Positions 52,823 to 62,219 are shown, numbered from the stretch's first letter. The stretch: 64,000 bases of DNA from Peptoniphilus_A sp001811425 (GCF_001811425.1 NZ_KV804733.1:10600-74599); one strand, 5' to 3'. The notes: a model not told the origin generated them from the letters alone. Numbers and translations are program-made.

Positions 52823-53593
52823 ATGCCAGAAAGTTTTTTTGGATGGATTGGATTTTTAATAAAGGAATATGGTTCCCTCTTTATTGAGGGAACTCTTAAT
52901 ACCATTATAATTGCCGTTATAGGCACCTTAATTGGTTTCTTAATAGGTCTTTTAATTGCAATTATAAGGACTATAAAAGTAAATAAAAAATCTTCAGCCT
53001 TTAAGAGGGGACTTCTAAAAGTTGTAAATGCCATAATTACAGTTTACATTCAAGTTATTAGGGGAACGCCAATGATGGTACAAGCCATGATGTTTTACTA
53101 CGGCTCTCTACAATATTTCAACTTAAATATGGCAGCCATGCCTTCAGCCCTTATTATTGTATCTGTAAACACAGGTGCCTACATGGCTGAAATCATAAGA
53201 GGTGGAATTATTTCTGTTGACAAGGGTCAAACTGAAGGAGCACTTTCCATAGGCATGACTCATTGGCAAACTATGACAGAAGTTGTACTTCCTCAAGCTG
53301 TAAGAAATATTATCCCATCAGTGGGCAATGAATTTATTGTAAACATAAAGGATTCTTCTGTTTTAAATGTAATTTCTGTTTCAGAATTATTCTTTATTTC
53401 AAAATCAGCAGCAGGAACTTATCTAAGATACTTCGAAGTTTTCTTTATCACAGCTTTAATTTATCTAGTGCTTACTATAACAGTGAGCCAGGCTATGAAG
53501 CTTATTGAAAGGAAAATGGATGGCGACGGAACTTACAAGATTTACGGTTCTCAATCTACAGCAGAAGTTATTGAAGTAAAGGAAGAGGTGTGA
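52823..53593 (+). CDS. amino acid ABC transporter permease
   Basis: A 256-residue HisM/GlnP-type permease with about five membrane helices. The family features are the N-terminal SLFIEGTLNTIIIAVIGTLI stretch, YIQVIRGTPMMVQAM, and the cytoplasmic coupling loop EGALSIGMTHWQTMTEVVLPQAV near residue 140. One permease gene means a homodimer is likely. Second gene of the lysine-riboswitch operon; AGGAG precedes the ATG. Confidence 0.93.
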   Translation: MPESFFGWIGFLIKEYGSLFIEGTLNTIIIAVIGTLIGFLIGLLIAIIRTIKVNKKSSAFKRGLLKVVNAIITVYIQVIRGTPMMVQAMMFYYGSLQYFNLNMAAMPSALIIVSVNTGAYMAEIIRGGIISVDKGQTEGALSIGMTHWQTMTEVVLPQAVRNIIPSVGNEFIVNIKDSSVLNVISVSELFFISKSAAGTYLRYFEVFFITALIYLVLTITVSQAMKLIERKMDGDGTYKIYGSQSTAEVIEVKEEV

Positions 53594-53594
53594 C

Positions 53595-54323
53595 ATGGAA
53601 TACATTTTTGAAATAGAAAATTTGGAAAAAAGCTTTGGCGCAAATGAAGTTTTAAAGGACATAAATTTTAAAGTCAAAAAGGGCGAAGTTGTTTCAATAA
53701 TTGGTTCCTCTGGCTCAGGCAAGTCAACCCTTCTTAGGTGTATAAATCTCTTGGAAGAGCCCAATGGTGGCAAGATAAAATATTATGGAGAAAATATTTT
53801 AGATGACATTTCTATAAATAATTACAGGACCAAGGTTGGCATGGTATTTCAATCCTTTAACCTCTTTAACAATATGAGCGTTCTTGAAAACTGTGTAATA
53901 GGACAAGTTAAGGTCTTGAAAAAATCTCGCCAGGAGGCAGTAAAGCTTGCAGAAGAATTTTTGCAAAAGGTTGGCATGTATCCCTTTAAGGATGCAAAAC
54001 CCACATCCCTATCTGGTGGACAAAAGCAAAGAGTTGCCATAGCAAGGTCACTTGCCATGAATCCAGAAGTTCTTCTCTTTGACGAACCAACATCAGCTCT
54101 TGACCCAGAAATGGTAAATGAAGTTTTAAATGTCATGCGTGATTTGGCAGAAGAGGGACTTACCATGCTTGTGGTAACTCATGAGATGGGCTTTGCAAGA
54201 GATGTGTCTAACAGAGTTCTCTTCATGGACAAGGGAGTCATAGCAGAAGACGAGGACTCCAAGGAATTTTTCGCAAATCCAAAGACAAAGAGGGCAAAGG
54301 AATTTTTGTCCATGGTTTTATAA
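53595..54323 (+). CDS. amino acid ABC transporter ATP-binding protein
   Basis: A 242-residue GlnQ/HisP-type ATPase. Walker A GSSGSGKSTLLRCINLLE near residue 37, Q-loop VFQSFNLF, signature LSGGQKQR near 136, Walker B VLLFDEPTSALDPE near 157 and switch VVTHEMGFARDVS. Energises the lysine importer. It follows the permease by one base, with the GAGGTG ribosome site inside the permease end. Confidence 0.95.
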   Translation: MEYIFEIENLEKSFGANEVLKDINFKVKKGEVVSIIGSSGSGKSTLLRCINLLEEPNGGKIKYYGENILDDISINNYRTKVGMVFQSFNLFNNMSVLENCVIGQVKVLKKSRQEAVKLAEEFLQKVGMYPFKDAKPTSLSGGQKQRVAIARSLAMNPEVLLFDEPTSALDPEMVNEVLNVMRDLAEEGLTMLVVTHEMGFARDVSNRVLFMDKGVIAEDEDSKEFFANPKTKRAKEFLSMVL

Positions 54324-54336
54324 ATTTATTAAAGGT

Positions 54337-54366
54337 AAAAGCTCGAAAGGGCTTTTATTTTTTTAT
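54337..54366 (+). terminator. terminator after the lysine ABC operon
   Basis: AAAAGCTC (54337-54344) pairs over GAAA with GGGCTTTT (54349-54356, one G-U), then ATTTTTTTAT. Confidence 0.85.
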
Positions 54367-54414
54367 CTTTATAGGGATACAATAAAATTTCTAGAGCTGA
54401 AATAATTTTTTAAG

Positions 54415-54481
54415 TGCAAAAATATTAAGAGATAGAAAAAAATTTTTTTAGATTGCAAAATGTTAAGAGATGAAAAAAATT
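54415..54481. repeat. imperfect 28-30-bp direct repeat in the gap before the aldehyde dehydrogenase
   Basis: TGCAAAAATATTAAGAGATA... (54415-54444) recurs as TGCAAAATGTTAAGAGATG... (54454-54481), 39 bp apart. The remainder of 54367-54630 shows no gene. It could be a duplicated regulatory site or drift in AT-rich DNA. Confidence 0.5.
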
Positions 54482-54630
54482 GTGTAAGGGCAAAATTTTA
54501 GGCAAGGATAATAATTTTCCACCATGTAAAACTTTGTTAAAAAAATAATATAGGTTTTAAATAAATTATGGGGGGTATTTCTTATATAGAAGCTTTTTAT
54601 GATGTATTAAATAGAGATAAGGAGTGTATT

Positions 54631-56115
54631 ATGACAAAACCAAAAATTAAATTTGATAAAAAATACGGCCTATTTATTGGCGGAGAATTTGTTGAAGGCG
54701 AAAGTGGCGAAACACTTGATGTTTATTGCCCAGCCGATGGAGAACTTTTAGCAAAAATCACACAAGCATCTGAAAAAGATGTGGACAGAGCTGTTGAAGC
54801 TGCTTGGGAAGGCTTCAAGGACTACAAGAAGACAAATAGATATGAAAGGGCAAAAATTTTAAATAAAATTGCCGACATAATTGACGAAAATGCAGAACAC
54901 CTTGCCATGGTAGAAACCCTAGACAATGGCAAGCCAATTAGAGAAACAAGAAATGTTGATATTCCACTAGCATCTGAACACTTTAGATACTTTGCAGGAG
55001 CAATTTTATCTGAAGAAGGCACTGCCAATGCCATTGACGAAAACACTTTATCAATTGTACTTCGTGAACCTCTTGGAGTTGTTGGTCAAATTATTCCATG
55101 GAACTTTCCATTCTTAATGGCAGCATGGAAATTATCACCAGCCCTAGCAGCGGGCGATGCTGTTGTAATTAAACCATCTTCAACTACTTCACTTTCCCTT
55201 CTTGAACTTATGAAGTTAATTAAAGATGTAGTGCCAAAGGGAGTAATAAATGTAGTAACTGGCTCTGGATCAAAATCTGGTGAATATTTACAACACCACA
55301 AGGGTCTTTCAAAACTTGCCTTCACTGGTTCAACTGAAGTTGGCTACAAGATTGCAAGCGCAGCAGCAGATAAATTAATTCCAGCTACACTAGAACTTGG
55401 CGGCAAGTCAGCCAATATTTTCTTTGACGACTGCGACATGGAACTTGCCATAGATGGACTTGCTATGGGAATTTTATTTAACCAAGGTCAAGTATGCTGT
55501 GCAGGCTCAAGAGTTTTCGTTCAAGAAGACATTTATGATGAATTTATAGAAAAGGCAATTAAAAAGTTTGAAGGCATTAAAGTTGGACTTCCTTGGGAAG
55601 AAGACACTCAAGTTGGTGCCCAAGTAAATAGATCACAAACTGAAAAAGTTCTCGGTTATGTAGAAGTTGCTAAAAAAGAAGGAGCAACAATTGCTGTTGG
55701 TGGCGAAAAAGCTACAAAGAATGGCACAGAAAATGGCTACTTCACAATGCCAACTCTAATCACAAATGCAAACAATGACATGAAAGTTGCAAGAGAAGAA
55801 ATCTTTGGACCAGTTGCTGTTGTAATTAAGTTTAAAGACGAAGAAGATGTTATAAAAATGGCAAACGACTCAGACTACGGTCTAGCAGGCGCTGTTTGGA
55901 CAAGAGACATCAACAAGGCAATAAGAGTTGCAAGAGGCGTTGAAACTGGAAGAATGTGGGTTAACACTTATAACCAACTACCTGCTGGAGCACCTTTCGG
56001 CGGCTACAAGACATCTGGTATAGGTAGAGAAAACCACAAGATGATGCTTGATGCATATTCACAAGTTAAAAATATTTTCATCAATACTTCTGAAAAACCA
56101 TCAGGACTATACTAA
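54631..56115 (+). CDS. NAD(P)-dependent aldehyde dehydrogenase
   Basis: A 494-residue ALDH superfamily member that oxidises an aldehyde to the acid. The cofactor segment IIPWNFPFLMAAWKL near residue 155, FTGSTEVGY near 235, catalytic Glu in LELGGKSANIFF near 257 and catalytic Cys in FNQGQVCCAGSRV near 293 are present. It is the non-acylating type, most like betaine/phenylacetaldehyde/aliphatic ALDHs; substrate unknown. The start at 54631 follows AAGGAGTG; a longer frame from 54568 is leader. Confidence 0.92.
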   Translation: MTKPKIKFDKKYGLFIGGEFVEGESGETLDVYCPADGELLAKITQASEKDVDRAVEAAWEGFKDYKKTNRYERAKILNKIADIIDENAEHLAMVETLDNGKPIRETRNVDIPLASEHFRYFAGAILSEEGTANAIDENTLSIVLREPLGVVGQIIPWNFPFLMAAWKLSPALAAGDAVVIKPSSTTSLSLLELMKLIKDVVPKGVINVVTGSGSKSGEYLQHHKGLSKLAFTGSTEVGYKIASAAADKLIPATLELGGKSANIFFDDCDMELAIDGLAMGILFNQGQVCCAGSRVFVQEDIYDEFIEKAIKKFEGIKVGLPWEEDTQVGAQVNRSQTEKVLGYVEVAKKEGATIAVGGEKATKNGTENGYFTMPTLITNANNDMKVAREEIFGPVAVVIKFKDEEDVIKMANDSDYGLAGAVWTRDINKAIRVARGVETGRMWVNTYNQLPAGAPFGGYKTSGIGRENHKMMLDAYSQVKNIFINTSEKPSGLY

Positions 56116-56142
56116 AAACTAAGAAAAAATAGAATAATTTAA

Positions 56143-56180
56143 AAAGAGGGCTGTAGTAAAAACTATAGCCCTCTTTGAAT
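56143..56180 (+). terminator. terminator after the aldehyde dehydrogenase
   Basis: A 14-bp stem, AAAGAGGGCTGTAG (56143-56156) with CTATAGCCCTCTTT (56163-56176, one G-U), followed by a short T-rich stretch. Confidence 0.85.
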
Positions 56181-56330
56181 TTTGTAAATAGAAAAAATTT
56201 TTTCTAGGATAAATTTTTAAAGAAAAGCAATTACTTTCATTTAATAGCATACAAAAGTACAAAAAGTAAAGAAGATGTGATAAAATAAAATCAATAAGAA
56301 ATTATAAATAATAAAAATAGGAGTGATATC

Positions 56331-57638
56331 ATGAGTATAGTGAAACCTTCAACCCTTCCAGGATTTATGGAACTGCTACCAAAGGATCAAATTCTCTTTA
56401 ACGAGATGAAAGACATAATTAGAGACAATTTTGAAAAACATGGTTTCTTGCCAATAGATACGCCAGTTATAGAAAAATCTGAAGTGCTGCTCGCCAAGGG
56501 CGGCGGAGAAACTGAAAAGCAAATTTACAGATTTTCTAAGGGCGACACAGACATGTCCCTTAGATTTGACCTTACAGTTCCTCTAGCAAGATACACTGTA
56601 GAGCACATGAACGACCTATCCTTCCCTTTTAAGAGATATCAAATAGGAAAGGTGTATAGGGGCGAAAAAGCTCAAAAGGGTCGCTTTAGAGAGTTTTACC
56701 AATGCGACATCGACACAATTGGCATGGGGGAACTTTCCCTAGTAAATGATGCAGAATTTCCAGTTGTAATTTATCACACTTTTAAAGATTTAGGCTTTAC
56801 AGATTTTACAATTCACCTAAACAATAGAAAGATTTTAAAGGGATTTTTCGGCTCTCTTGGCATTGAGGATTCAATGAATGTTTTGAGAACTGTAGATAAA
56901 ATAGACAAAATTGGTGAAGAAAATGTTTTGTCTGAGCTTGCTGAACTTGGAGTTACAAAAGAAGCTGGCGAAAAAATTCTTGAATTTATTAAAATCAAAG
57001 GCAGTACAGATGAAATTATTAAAGCCCTAAATGATCTTAAAATTGAAAATGAAGTTTTCCTTGAAGGTCTTGACGAAATAAGTCAAGTTGTTGGATACAT
57101 GAGGGACTTTGGCATTGACGAAAATTGTTTTGACATCGACCTTAAAATCGCAAGAGGACTAGATTATTACACAGGCACAGTTTATGAAACTACCCTTGAT
57201 AATTATCCAAATATTGGCTCAGTTTGCTCTGGCGGAAGATACGAAGACCTTGCAAGTTACTACACTGATAAAGTTCTTCCAGGTGTTGGAATTTCCATTG
57301 GTCTTTCAAGACTTTTCTATCAATTAAATGAAGCAAAGATTATTTCTAGTGAAGAAAAATCCCTAGTTGATTTGTTGATCATCCCAATGGACGATTGTCT
57401 ACACGACGGCATAAAGCTTTTAAGTGAACTATTAGAAAAGGGAGTAAAAGTTTCTGTCTACACTGAATTTGCCAAGTTAAAGAAAAAGTTTAAGTATGCA
57501 GACCAAACTAAGGTTGACTATGTAATTGTCTTTGGCGAAGAAGAAGTTAAGAGCAGAAAATATTCTTTGAAGAATATGAAGAGTGGAGATCAGGAAGAAG
57601 TAACTTTTGACGAATTAGTAGAAAAATTTAGTAAATAG
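56331..57638 (+). CDS. hisS: histidyl-tRNA synthetase
   Basis: Class II synthetase of 435 aa. Motif 2 is the KRYQIGKVYRGEKAQKGRF stretch near residue 103, with the specific REFYQCDIDTIG following. The histidine-binding ARGLDYYTGTVYE near 282 and motif 3 GVGISIGLSRLF near 320 are intact. The C-terminal anticodon-binding domain (LIIPMDDCLHDGIKLLSELL) ends the protein. HisZ is excluded by the histidine-A motif and full length. No T-box was seen upstream. A mosaic repeat begins at the base after its stop codon. Confidence 0.95.
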   Translation: MSIVKPSTLPGFMELLPKDQILFNEMKDIIRDNFEKHGFLPIDTPVIEKSEVLLAKGGGETEKQIYRFSKGDTDMSLRFDLTVPLARYTVEHMNDLSFPFKRYQIGKVYRGEKAQKGRFREFYQCDIDTIGMGELSLVNDAEFPVVIYHTFKDLGFTDFTIHLNNRKILKGFFGSLGIEDSMNVLRTVDKIDKIGEENVLSELAELGVTKEAGEKILEFIKIKGSTDEIIKALNDLKIENEVFLEGLDEISQVVGYMRDFGIDENCFDIDLKIARGLDYYTGTVYETTLDNYPNIGSVCSGGRYEDLASYYTDKVLPGVGISIGLSRLFYQLNEAKIISSEEKSLVDLLIIPMDDCLHDGIKLLSELLEKGVKVSVYTEFAKLKKKFKYADQTKVDYVIVFGEEEVKSRKYSLKNMKSGDQEEVTFDELVEKFSK

Positions 57639-57675
57639 GTGCGACTCCTTTGAAAAAGCTTCCTATTCGGTCGCT
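57639..57675 (+). repeat. module A copy 1
   Basis: 37 bp beginning GTGCGACTCC and ending CGGTCGCT. It starts directly after the hisS stop codon. GCGAC near the left end can pair with GTCGC at the right end. Confidence 0.85.
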
Positions 57676-57746
57676 GGCTAAGACTTGAGTTGCTTGCTTG
57701 CAAGCTTACTAAGTCTTGCCCATGAATTTTTGCTTGCAAAAATCCA
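57676..57746 (+). repeat. module B copy 1
   Basis: 71 bp beginning GGCTAAGACTTGAG. AAGACTT can pair with AAGTCTT, and ATTTTTGC with GCAAAAAT. Followed here by TGTTCCGC instead of module C. Confidence 0.85.
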
Positions 57747-57814
57747 TGTTCCGCTAAATCATTCGCATGCATAAGCTTCTTCATCAGTTCAGCCTTCGCA
57801 TGGCTCGGCTTCAC

Positions 57815-57938
57815 GGCTAAGACTTGAGTTGCTTGCTTGCAAGCTTACTAAGTCTTGCCCATGAATTTTTGCTTGCAAAAATCCACGTACAACTAGAACA
57901 TTCCAATCGTGACTCGTCACGATTGTCATTAGCATTAA
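57815..57938 (+). repeat. module B-C copy 1 (124 bp)
   Basis: B (57815-57885) followed directly by C (57886-57938, which includes CGTACAACTAGAACATTCC and the AATCGTGAC hairpin). By eye it is identical to 58123-58246. Confidence 0.88.
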
Positions 57939-57975
57939 GTGCGACTCCTTTGAAAAAGCTTCCTATTCGGTCGCT
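57939..57975 (+). repeat. module A copy 2
   Basis: Identical to copy 1 by eye and exactly 300 bp downstream of it, here followed by TTTTCGGCAG. Confidence 0.85.
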
Positions 57976-58085
57976 TTTTCGGCAGTCGCTGCATAAGGTT
58001 CTTCATCTACTCAAACTTCCCTTCGGTCGTTTTCGTAGTGAAGACCAGTCCAATCGTGACTCGTCACGATTGTCATTAGCATTAA

Positions 58086-58122
58086 GTGCGACTCCTTTGA
58101 AAAAGCTTCCTATTCGGTCGCT
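58086..58122 (+). repeat. module A copy 3
   Basis: Identical to copies 1 and 2 by eye, and followed as in copy 1 by module B. Confidence 0.85.
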
Positions 58123-58246
58123 GGCTAAGACTTGAGTTGCTTGCTTGCAAGCTTACTAAGTCTTGCCCATGAATTTTTGCTTGCAAAAATCCACGTACAA
58201 CTAGAACATTCCAATCGTGACTCGTCACGATTGTCATTAGCATTAA
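58123..58246 (+). repeat. module B-C copy 2 (124 bp)
   Basis: Apparent exact duplicate of 57815-57938, ending 38 bp before the hisS terminator. Confidence 0.88.
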
Positions 58247-58283
58247 AATTTTTTGAAGAAAAGCTTAAAAAATACAAGAAATC

Positions 58284-58309
58284 GTGCAACTTATGTTGCA
58301 CTTTTTTTT
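58284..58309 (+). terminator. terminator downstream of hisS and the repeats
   Basis: GTGCAAC (58284-58290) pairs over TTAT with GTTGCAC (58295-58301), then eight T. An outer AAGCTTAAA/TTTAAGCTT pair encloses it. Confidence 0.9.
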
Positions 58310-58356
58310 ATTTAAGCTTAAAATAGGATAGAAGTTTGAAGAAATGAGATGAGATT

Positions 58357-60192
58357 TTGAAAAGAGAAGATATTAGAAATATAGCAATCATTGCCCATGT
58401 CGATCATGGCAAGACTACACTTGTAGATGCACTACTTAGACAATCAGGTATTTTTAGAGATAATCAACAAGTTAACGAAAGAGTTATGGACTCCAACGAC
58501 ATTGAAAGAGAAAGAGGAATTACAATTCTTTCCAAAAACACTGCCGTAAACCACAATGGTGTTAAGATCAACATCATTGACACTCCGGGACACGCTGACT
58601 TTGGAGGAGAAGTTGAGCGTGTGCTTAAAATGGTTAATGGCGTTGTATTACTTGTAGATGCCTTTGAAGGTCCAATGCCTCAAACAAAATTTGTTTTGAA
58701 AAAATCTTTTGAGCTAAACCTTCCAGTTATTGTCTGCATAAATAAGGTAGACAGACCGGAAGCCAGACCTCTTGAAGTTGTAGACGAAGTTCTCGATTTA
58801 TTTATTGAACTTGGCGCAGATGACGAAATCTTGGAATGTCCTTTTGTCTTTGCATCAGCAAAACAAGGTATAGCTGCCCTTGATTTAGATGATAAGATGG
58901 AATCCATGGATCCACTTTTTGAAACTATTATCAAGTACATCCCTGCACCAGAAAATAGAGACGACGAACCTTTTAAACTTTTGATTTCAACAATTGACTA
59001 CAACGACTATGTTGGAAGAATTGGAATTGGCAAAATTGAACAAGGTATTATTCAAGAAAACGACAAACTTGTAAGAGTTAATAAATTAAAACCTGACTTT
59101 AAAGAAAGCATAAAAATTGCACAAATTTATGAATTTGAAGGTCTTAATAGGGTTGAAGTTGACTCATCAAGATCAGGATCTATTGTTGCAGTTACAGGCA
59201 TCGAAGACATCAACATTGGCGATACTATTACATCAACTGAAGACACTGAAGGTCTTGAATTTGTAAAAATTTCTGAGCCAACAATTTCCATGAACTTTTC
59301 TGTAAATGATTCACCCTTCGCAGGTAGAGTTGGCAAGTTCTTGACATCAAGACAAATCAAAGCAAGACTTAATAGAGAACTACAAACTGATGTTGGACTA
59401 AGAGTTGAAGAAACTGACACTACTGATTCTTTTAAGGTGTCTGGTAGAGGAGAACTTCACCTTTCTGTTTTAATCGAAAACATGAGGCGTGAAGGCTACG
59501 AATTCCAAGTTTCTAAGCCACAAGTTTTATACAAGTTTGACGAAAATGGCAAGAGACTTGAGCCAACGGAAAGAGTTACAATTGATGTTGACAGTGTTTA
59601 CGCAGGTTCTGTCATAGAAAAACTTGGCAGAAGAAAGGGCGAACTTGTTAACATTATTGAGCCTAATGGCGGTTACCAAAGACTTGAATTTATCATTCCT
59701 TCAAGGGGACTTATTGGTTACAGAACTGAATTTATGACTGACACAAAGGGCAGCGGAATTTTAAATTCCATCTTCGAAGCCTATGTGCCATATAAGGGCG
59801 AAATCCCAAGAAGAGTTAATGCTTCTATTGTTTCCTTTGACACAGGCGTGGCATCAACTTATGGACTTAACAATGCACAAGAGAGAGGAACTCTATTTGT
59901 TGAACCAGGGGAAGATGTTTACGAAGGTCAAGTTGTAGGTGAATCTCCAAAGGGAGTTGAAATTGAAGTTTCTGTAACAAAGGCAAAGAAGCAAACCAAT
60001 GTCAGAGCTTCTGGTTCAGACGAAGCTTTGAGGCTTTCTCCCGTTAGAAAGATGAGCCTTGAAGAAGCCCTTGAATTTATTGAAGATGACGAACTTATAG
60101 AAATTACTCCAAATGAATTTAGGCTTAGAAAGAAAATCTTAGATTCACAACAAAGATACAAATCAAAGAAAAACAAAAAAAAAAAATTTTAA
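58357..60192 (+). CDS. typA: ribosome-associated translational GTPase TypA/BipA
   Basis: A 611-residue EF-G-like GTPase. G1 is IAHVDHGKTTL near residue 11, G2 RERGITI near 50, G3 DTPGHADFGGEVER near 73, and G4 NKVD near 128. The SGRGELHLSVLIENMRREG stretch near 365 and the C-terminal TypA-specific domain (EDVYEGQVVGESPKG) identify BipA rather than EF-G or LepA. It ends in a Lys-rich tail. It starts with TTG, as no ATG is in frame upstream; the ribosome site (GATGAGAT) is weak. Confidence 0.95.
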   Translation: MKREDIRNIAIIAHVDHGKTTLVDALLRQSGIFRDNQQVNERVMDSNDIERERGITILSKNTAVNHNGVKINIIDTPGHADFGGEVERVLKMVNGVVLLVDAFEGPMPQTKFVLKKSFELNLPVIVCINKVDRPEARPLEVVDEVLDLFIELGADDEILECPFVFASAKQGIAALDLDDKMESMDPLFETIIKYIPAPENRDDEPFKLLISTIDYNDYVGRIGIGKIEQGIIQENDKLVRVNKLKPDFKESIKIAQIYEFEGLNRVEVDSSRSGSIVAVTGIEDINIGDTITSTEDTEGLEFVKISEPTISMNFSVNDSPFAGRVGKFLTSRQIKARLNRELQTDVGLRVEETDTTDSFKVSGRGELHLSVLIENMRREGYEFQVSKPQVLYKFDENGKRLEPTERVTIDVDSVYAGSVIEKLGRRKGELVNIIEPNGGYQRLEFIIPSRGLIGYRTEFMTDTKGSGILNSIFEAYVPYKGEIPRRVNASIVSFDTGVASTYGLNNAQERGTLFVEPGEDVYEGQVVGESPKGVEIEVSVTKAKKQTNVRASGSDEALRLSPVRKMSLEEALEFIEDDELIEITPNEFRLRKKILDSQQRYKSKKNKKKKF

Positions 60193-60205
60193 CTAGAGGT
60201 GCACA

Positions 60206-61669
60206 ATGTTTAATGCCTATTTTGGAATGTTTAAAAACTTTGCCCAAGTTTATTCCTTCCTATTTATTGCAAATGTATTAATTTCAGCCTTTATAATTTT
60301 ATTTGACAACAAAAAACCAATATCCACCCTACTTTGGGTAATGGCTATAAATTTTTTGCCAGTAATAGGATTTATTTTCTATCTTTTTATAGGGCAAGAC
60401 ATATCAAAATCGAGAATATTTGACGGAAAAAATAGAGCCGACATGATTCTTGAAAAAGATTCTGAATATCAGCTTAAACAACTTAAAGAAGATTCTTTTG
60501 AATATTCTAATGATAGGACAAGGGCTCATCTTGATATGGTAGAGATGTTTAATCGTGCTGAAGATGAAATTTTATATACAAACAATAAAGTTAAAATATA
60601 TAAGGAAGGGAAAAGTAAATTTGAAGACCTCTTCAAAGATTTAAAAGCAGCAAAACACACGATTTATGTGCAGTATTACATCTACAAGTCTGACGAACTT
60701 TCTACTGAATTTACAAATATATTAAAGGAAAAAGCTAGAGAAGGACTTGATGTTTACCTATTAATTGATGGTATGGGCATTAGGAAGATGACTCTTAGAG
60801 ATAGGAGAGAATTAAAGGAAGCTGGAGTAAAATTTGCCATCTTCTTCCCAGGACTTATCTCAAAGATCAACACGCACATGAATTATAGAAATCACAGAAA
60901 GATTGTAGTTATAGATAAGCGAATTGGATATGTCGGTGGCTTTAATGTTGGCGACGAATATGTATCCAAGGGACCTATGGGATTTTGGCGAGACACCCAT
61001 CTTAGGATAGTTGGTCCAGCAGTTAATGGACTAGCCTGGAGATTTTTCTTGGACTTTAAATTTGCTTCAAATGAACACACCAAAGGATTTACAACAGAAA
61101 TTTTCCCAGAAATAGAAGATGGAATTGACATAAATATTGTAACCAGTGGGCCAGATACAAAGGCAGACTCCATAAGAAATGGCTATGAAAAACTTATAAC
61201 ATCTGCCAGAAAAGAAGTCTATGTTCAAACACCTTACTTCGTTCCAGATGAAGGACTTCTAAAGGCACTAAAGGTTGCAGCCCTATCAGGTGTTGAAGTT
61301 CACTTGATGTTTCCAAAGAAGAGGGACCACATCTTTGTTCACTGGGCATCTCTTTCCTTTATGGGAGAATTATTAAAGTGGGGGGCTCATGTTTACCAAT
61401 ATGAAGGCGGCTTTCTCCACACAAAAGTAGTAATATCAGACGACTACCTATCCAGTGTCGGCACAGCAAACTTTGACATTAGGTCTTTTGAACTAAACTT
61501 CGAAGTAAATGCCTTTTTATATGATGAAGAGATTAATAAAAAATTAAAGGAAGACTTTAAAGAAGACTTGAAGTCTTGCACAGAAATAACTCCAGAAATC
61601 TACAACAATAGGTCAAGGTTTACAAAATTTAGGGAGTCCATCTCAAGACTATTGTCACCACTTTTATAA
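60206..61669 (+). CDS. cls: cardiolipin synthase
   Basis: A 487-residue membrane enzyme that joins two phosphatidylglycerols into cardiolipin. Two N-terminal helices (residues 15-35 and 42-62) anchor it. Both phospholipase-D HKD motifs are intact: NHRKIVVIDKRIGYVGGFN near residue 230 and LHTKVVISDDYLSSVGTANFD near 404. The PLDNT and helix layout fit Gram-positive Cls. Ribosome site AGAGGTG. The metallopeptidase gene follows by two bases. Confidence 0.94.
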   Translation: MFNAYFGMFKNFAQVYSFLFIANVLISAFIILFDNKKPISTLLWVMAINFLPVIGFIFYLFIGQDISKSRIFDGKNRADMILEKDSEYQLKQLKEDSFEYSNDRTRAHLDMVEMFNRAEDEILYTNNKVKIYKEGKSKFEDLFKDLKAAKHTIYVQYYIYKSDELSTEFTNILKEKAREGLDVYLLIDGMGIRKMTLRDRRELKEAGVKFAIFFPGLISKINTHMNYRNHRKIVVIDKRIGYVGGFNVGDEYVSKGPMGFWRDTHLRIVGPAVNGLAWRFFLDFKFASNEHTKGFTTEIFPEIEDGIDINIVTSGPDTKADSIRNGYEKLITSARKEVYVQTPYFVPDEGLLKALKVAALSGVEVHLMFPKKRDHIFVHWASLSFMGELLKWGAHVYQYEGGFLHTKVVISDDYLSSVGTANFDIRSFELNFEVNAFLYDEEINKKLKEDFKEDLKSCTEITPEIYNNRSRFTKFRESISRLLSPLL

Positions 61670-61671
61670 AA

Positions 61672-62211
61672 ATGGAAATAGAAATAAATAGAAAAAAGGT
61701 AAAAAACCTTCGAATAAAGGTAGAAGATGGTATAATAAAGGTATCGGCACCACTTAGGACAAGTGAAAAAGAAATAAAGAAATTTATTGAGACCAATAAA
61801 GATGTCATAGAGAAATTGAAGCTTGCTGATGAAAGTCGAAATAGATATAAAAATTATTTATTTGGCGAAAAAGTAAACTTTACATCAGAAGAAGACCTGG
61901 AAGAAATATATAGGCGAGAGCTAAAAAAAGTCCTTGGAGATATTTTTCCAAGATACGAAGCTCTCACAGGTTTAAGTCCAAATTCTTATGAGATAAGAAA
62001 GATGAAAGTGAGATGGGGCACTTGCTATCCCAAGAGGGGCGACATAAAGATAAATCTTTACTTAGCATCAAGACCTCTAGAAGAGATAGAAGCAGTTGTC
62101 CTTCATGAACTTGTTCACTTAAAATACTTTTATCATGACAAAAAATTTAGAGAAGAGTGCAAAAAGTATATGCCAAATTACGAAGAAATTGAAAGAAAAT
62201 TAAAGAGATAG
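61672..62211 (+). CDS. YgjP/SprT-like zinc metallopeptidase domain protein (DUF45)
   Basis: A 179-residue single-domain protein. The zinc site is VVLHELVHLKYFYHDKKF near residue 141, HExxH plus a third His downstream. Also typical of this family is VRWGTCYPKRGDIKINLYLA upstream of it. Relatives include E. coli YgjP. No signal peptide, so cytosolic. It is packed between cls (2 bp) and a small membrane protein (8 bp), suggesting one operon. Substrate unknown. Confidence 0.85.
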   Translation: MEIEINRKKVKNLRIKVEDGIIKVSAPLRTSEKEIKKFIETNKDVIEKLKLADESRNRYKNYLFGEKVNFTSEEDLEEIYRRELKKVLGDIFPRYEALTGLSPNSYEIRKMKVRWGTCYPKRGDIKINLYLASRPLEEIEAVVLHELVHLKYFYHDKKFREECKKYMPNYEEIERKLKR

Positions 62212-62219
62212 GTGATGAA

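Larger units (their letters stand above)
57639..58246. repeat. mosaic of palindromic intergenic repeats between hisS and typA
   Basis: About 608 bp made of recurring modules, richer in G+C than the flanks. Module A (37 bp) occurs three times, module B (71 bp) three times, and module C (53 bp) twice plus a 37-bp fragment (58049-58085). B contains ATTTTTGC-TT-GCAAAAAT and GCTTGCAAGC; C contains AATCGTGAC-TC-GTCACGATT. Two short spacers share a degenerate GCATAAGnTTCTTCATC motif. Frames through it look artificial. Resembles REP/BIME-type palindromic units or a MITE hotspot. Confidence 0.88.

Noticed and set aside
57639..58246. CRISPR array
   Set aside because: Repeats are long, unevenly spaced, built of several different modules and without unique spacers of constant length.
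57824..58326. Two plus-strand ORFs inside the hisS-typA repeats
   Set aside because: They run through repeated palindromic modules, share the same peptide because the DNA is duplicated, lack ribosome sites and show no protein-like composition.
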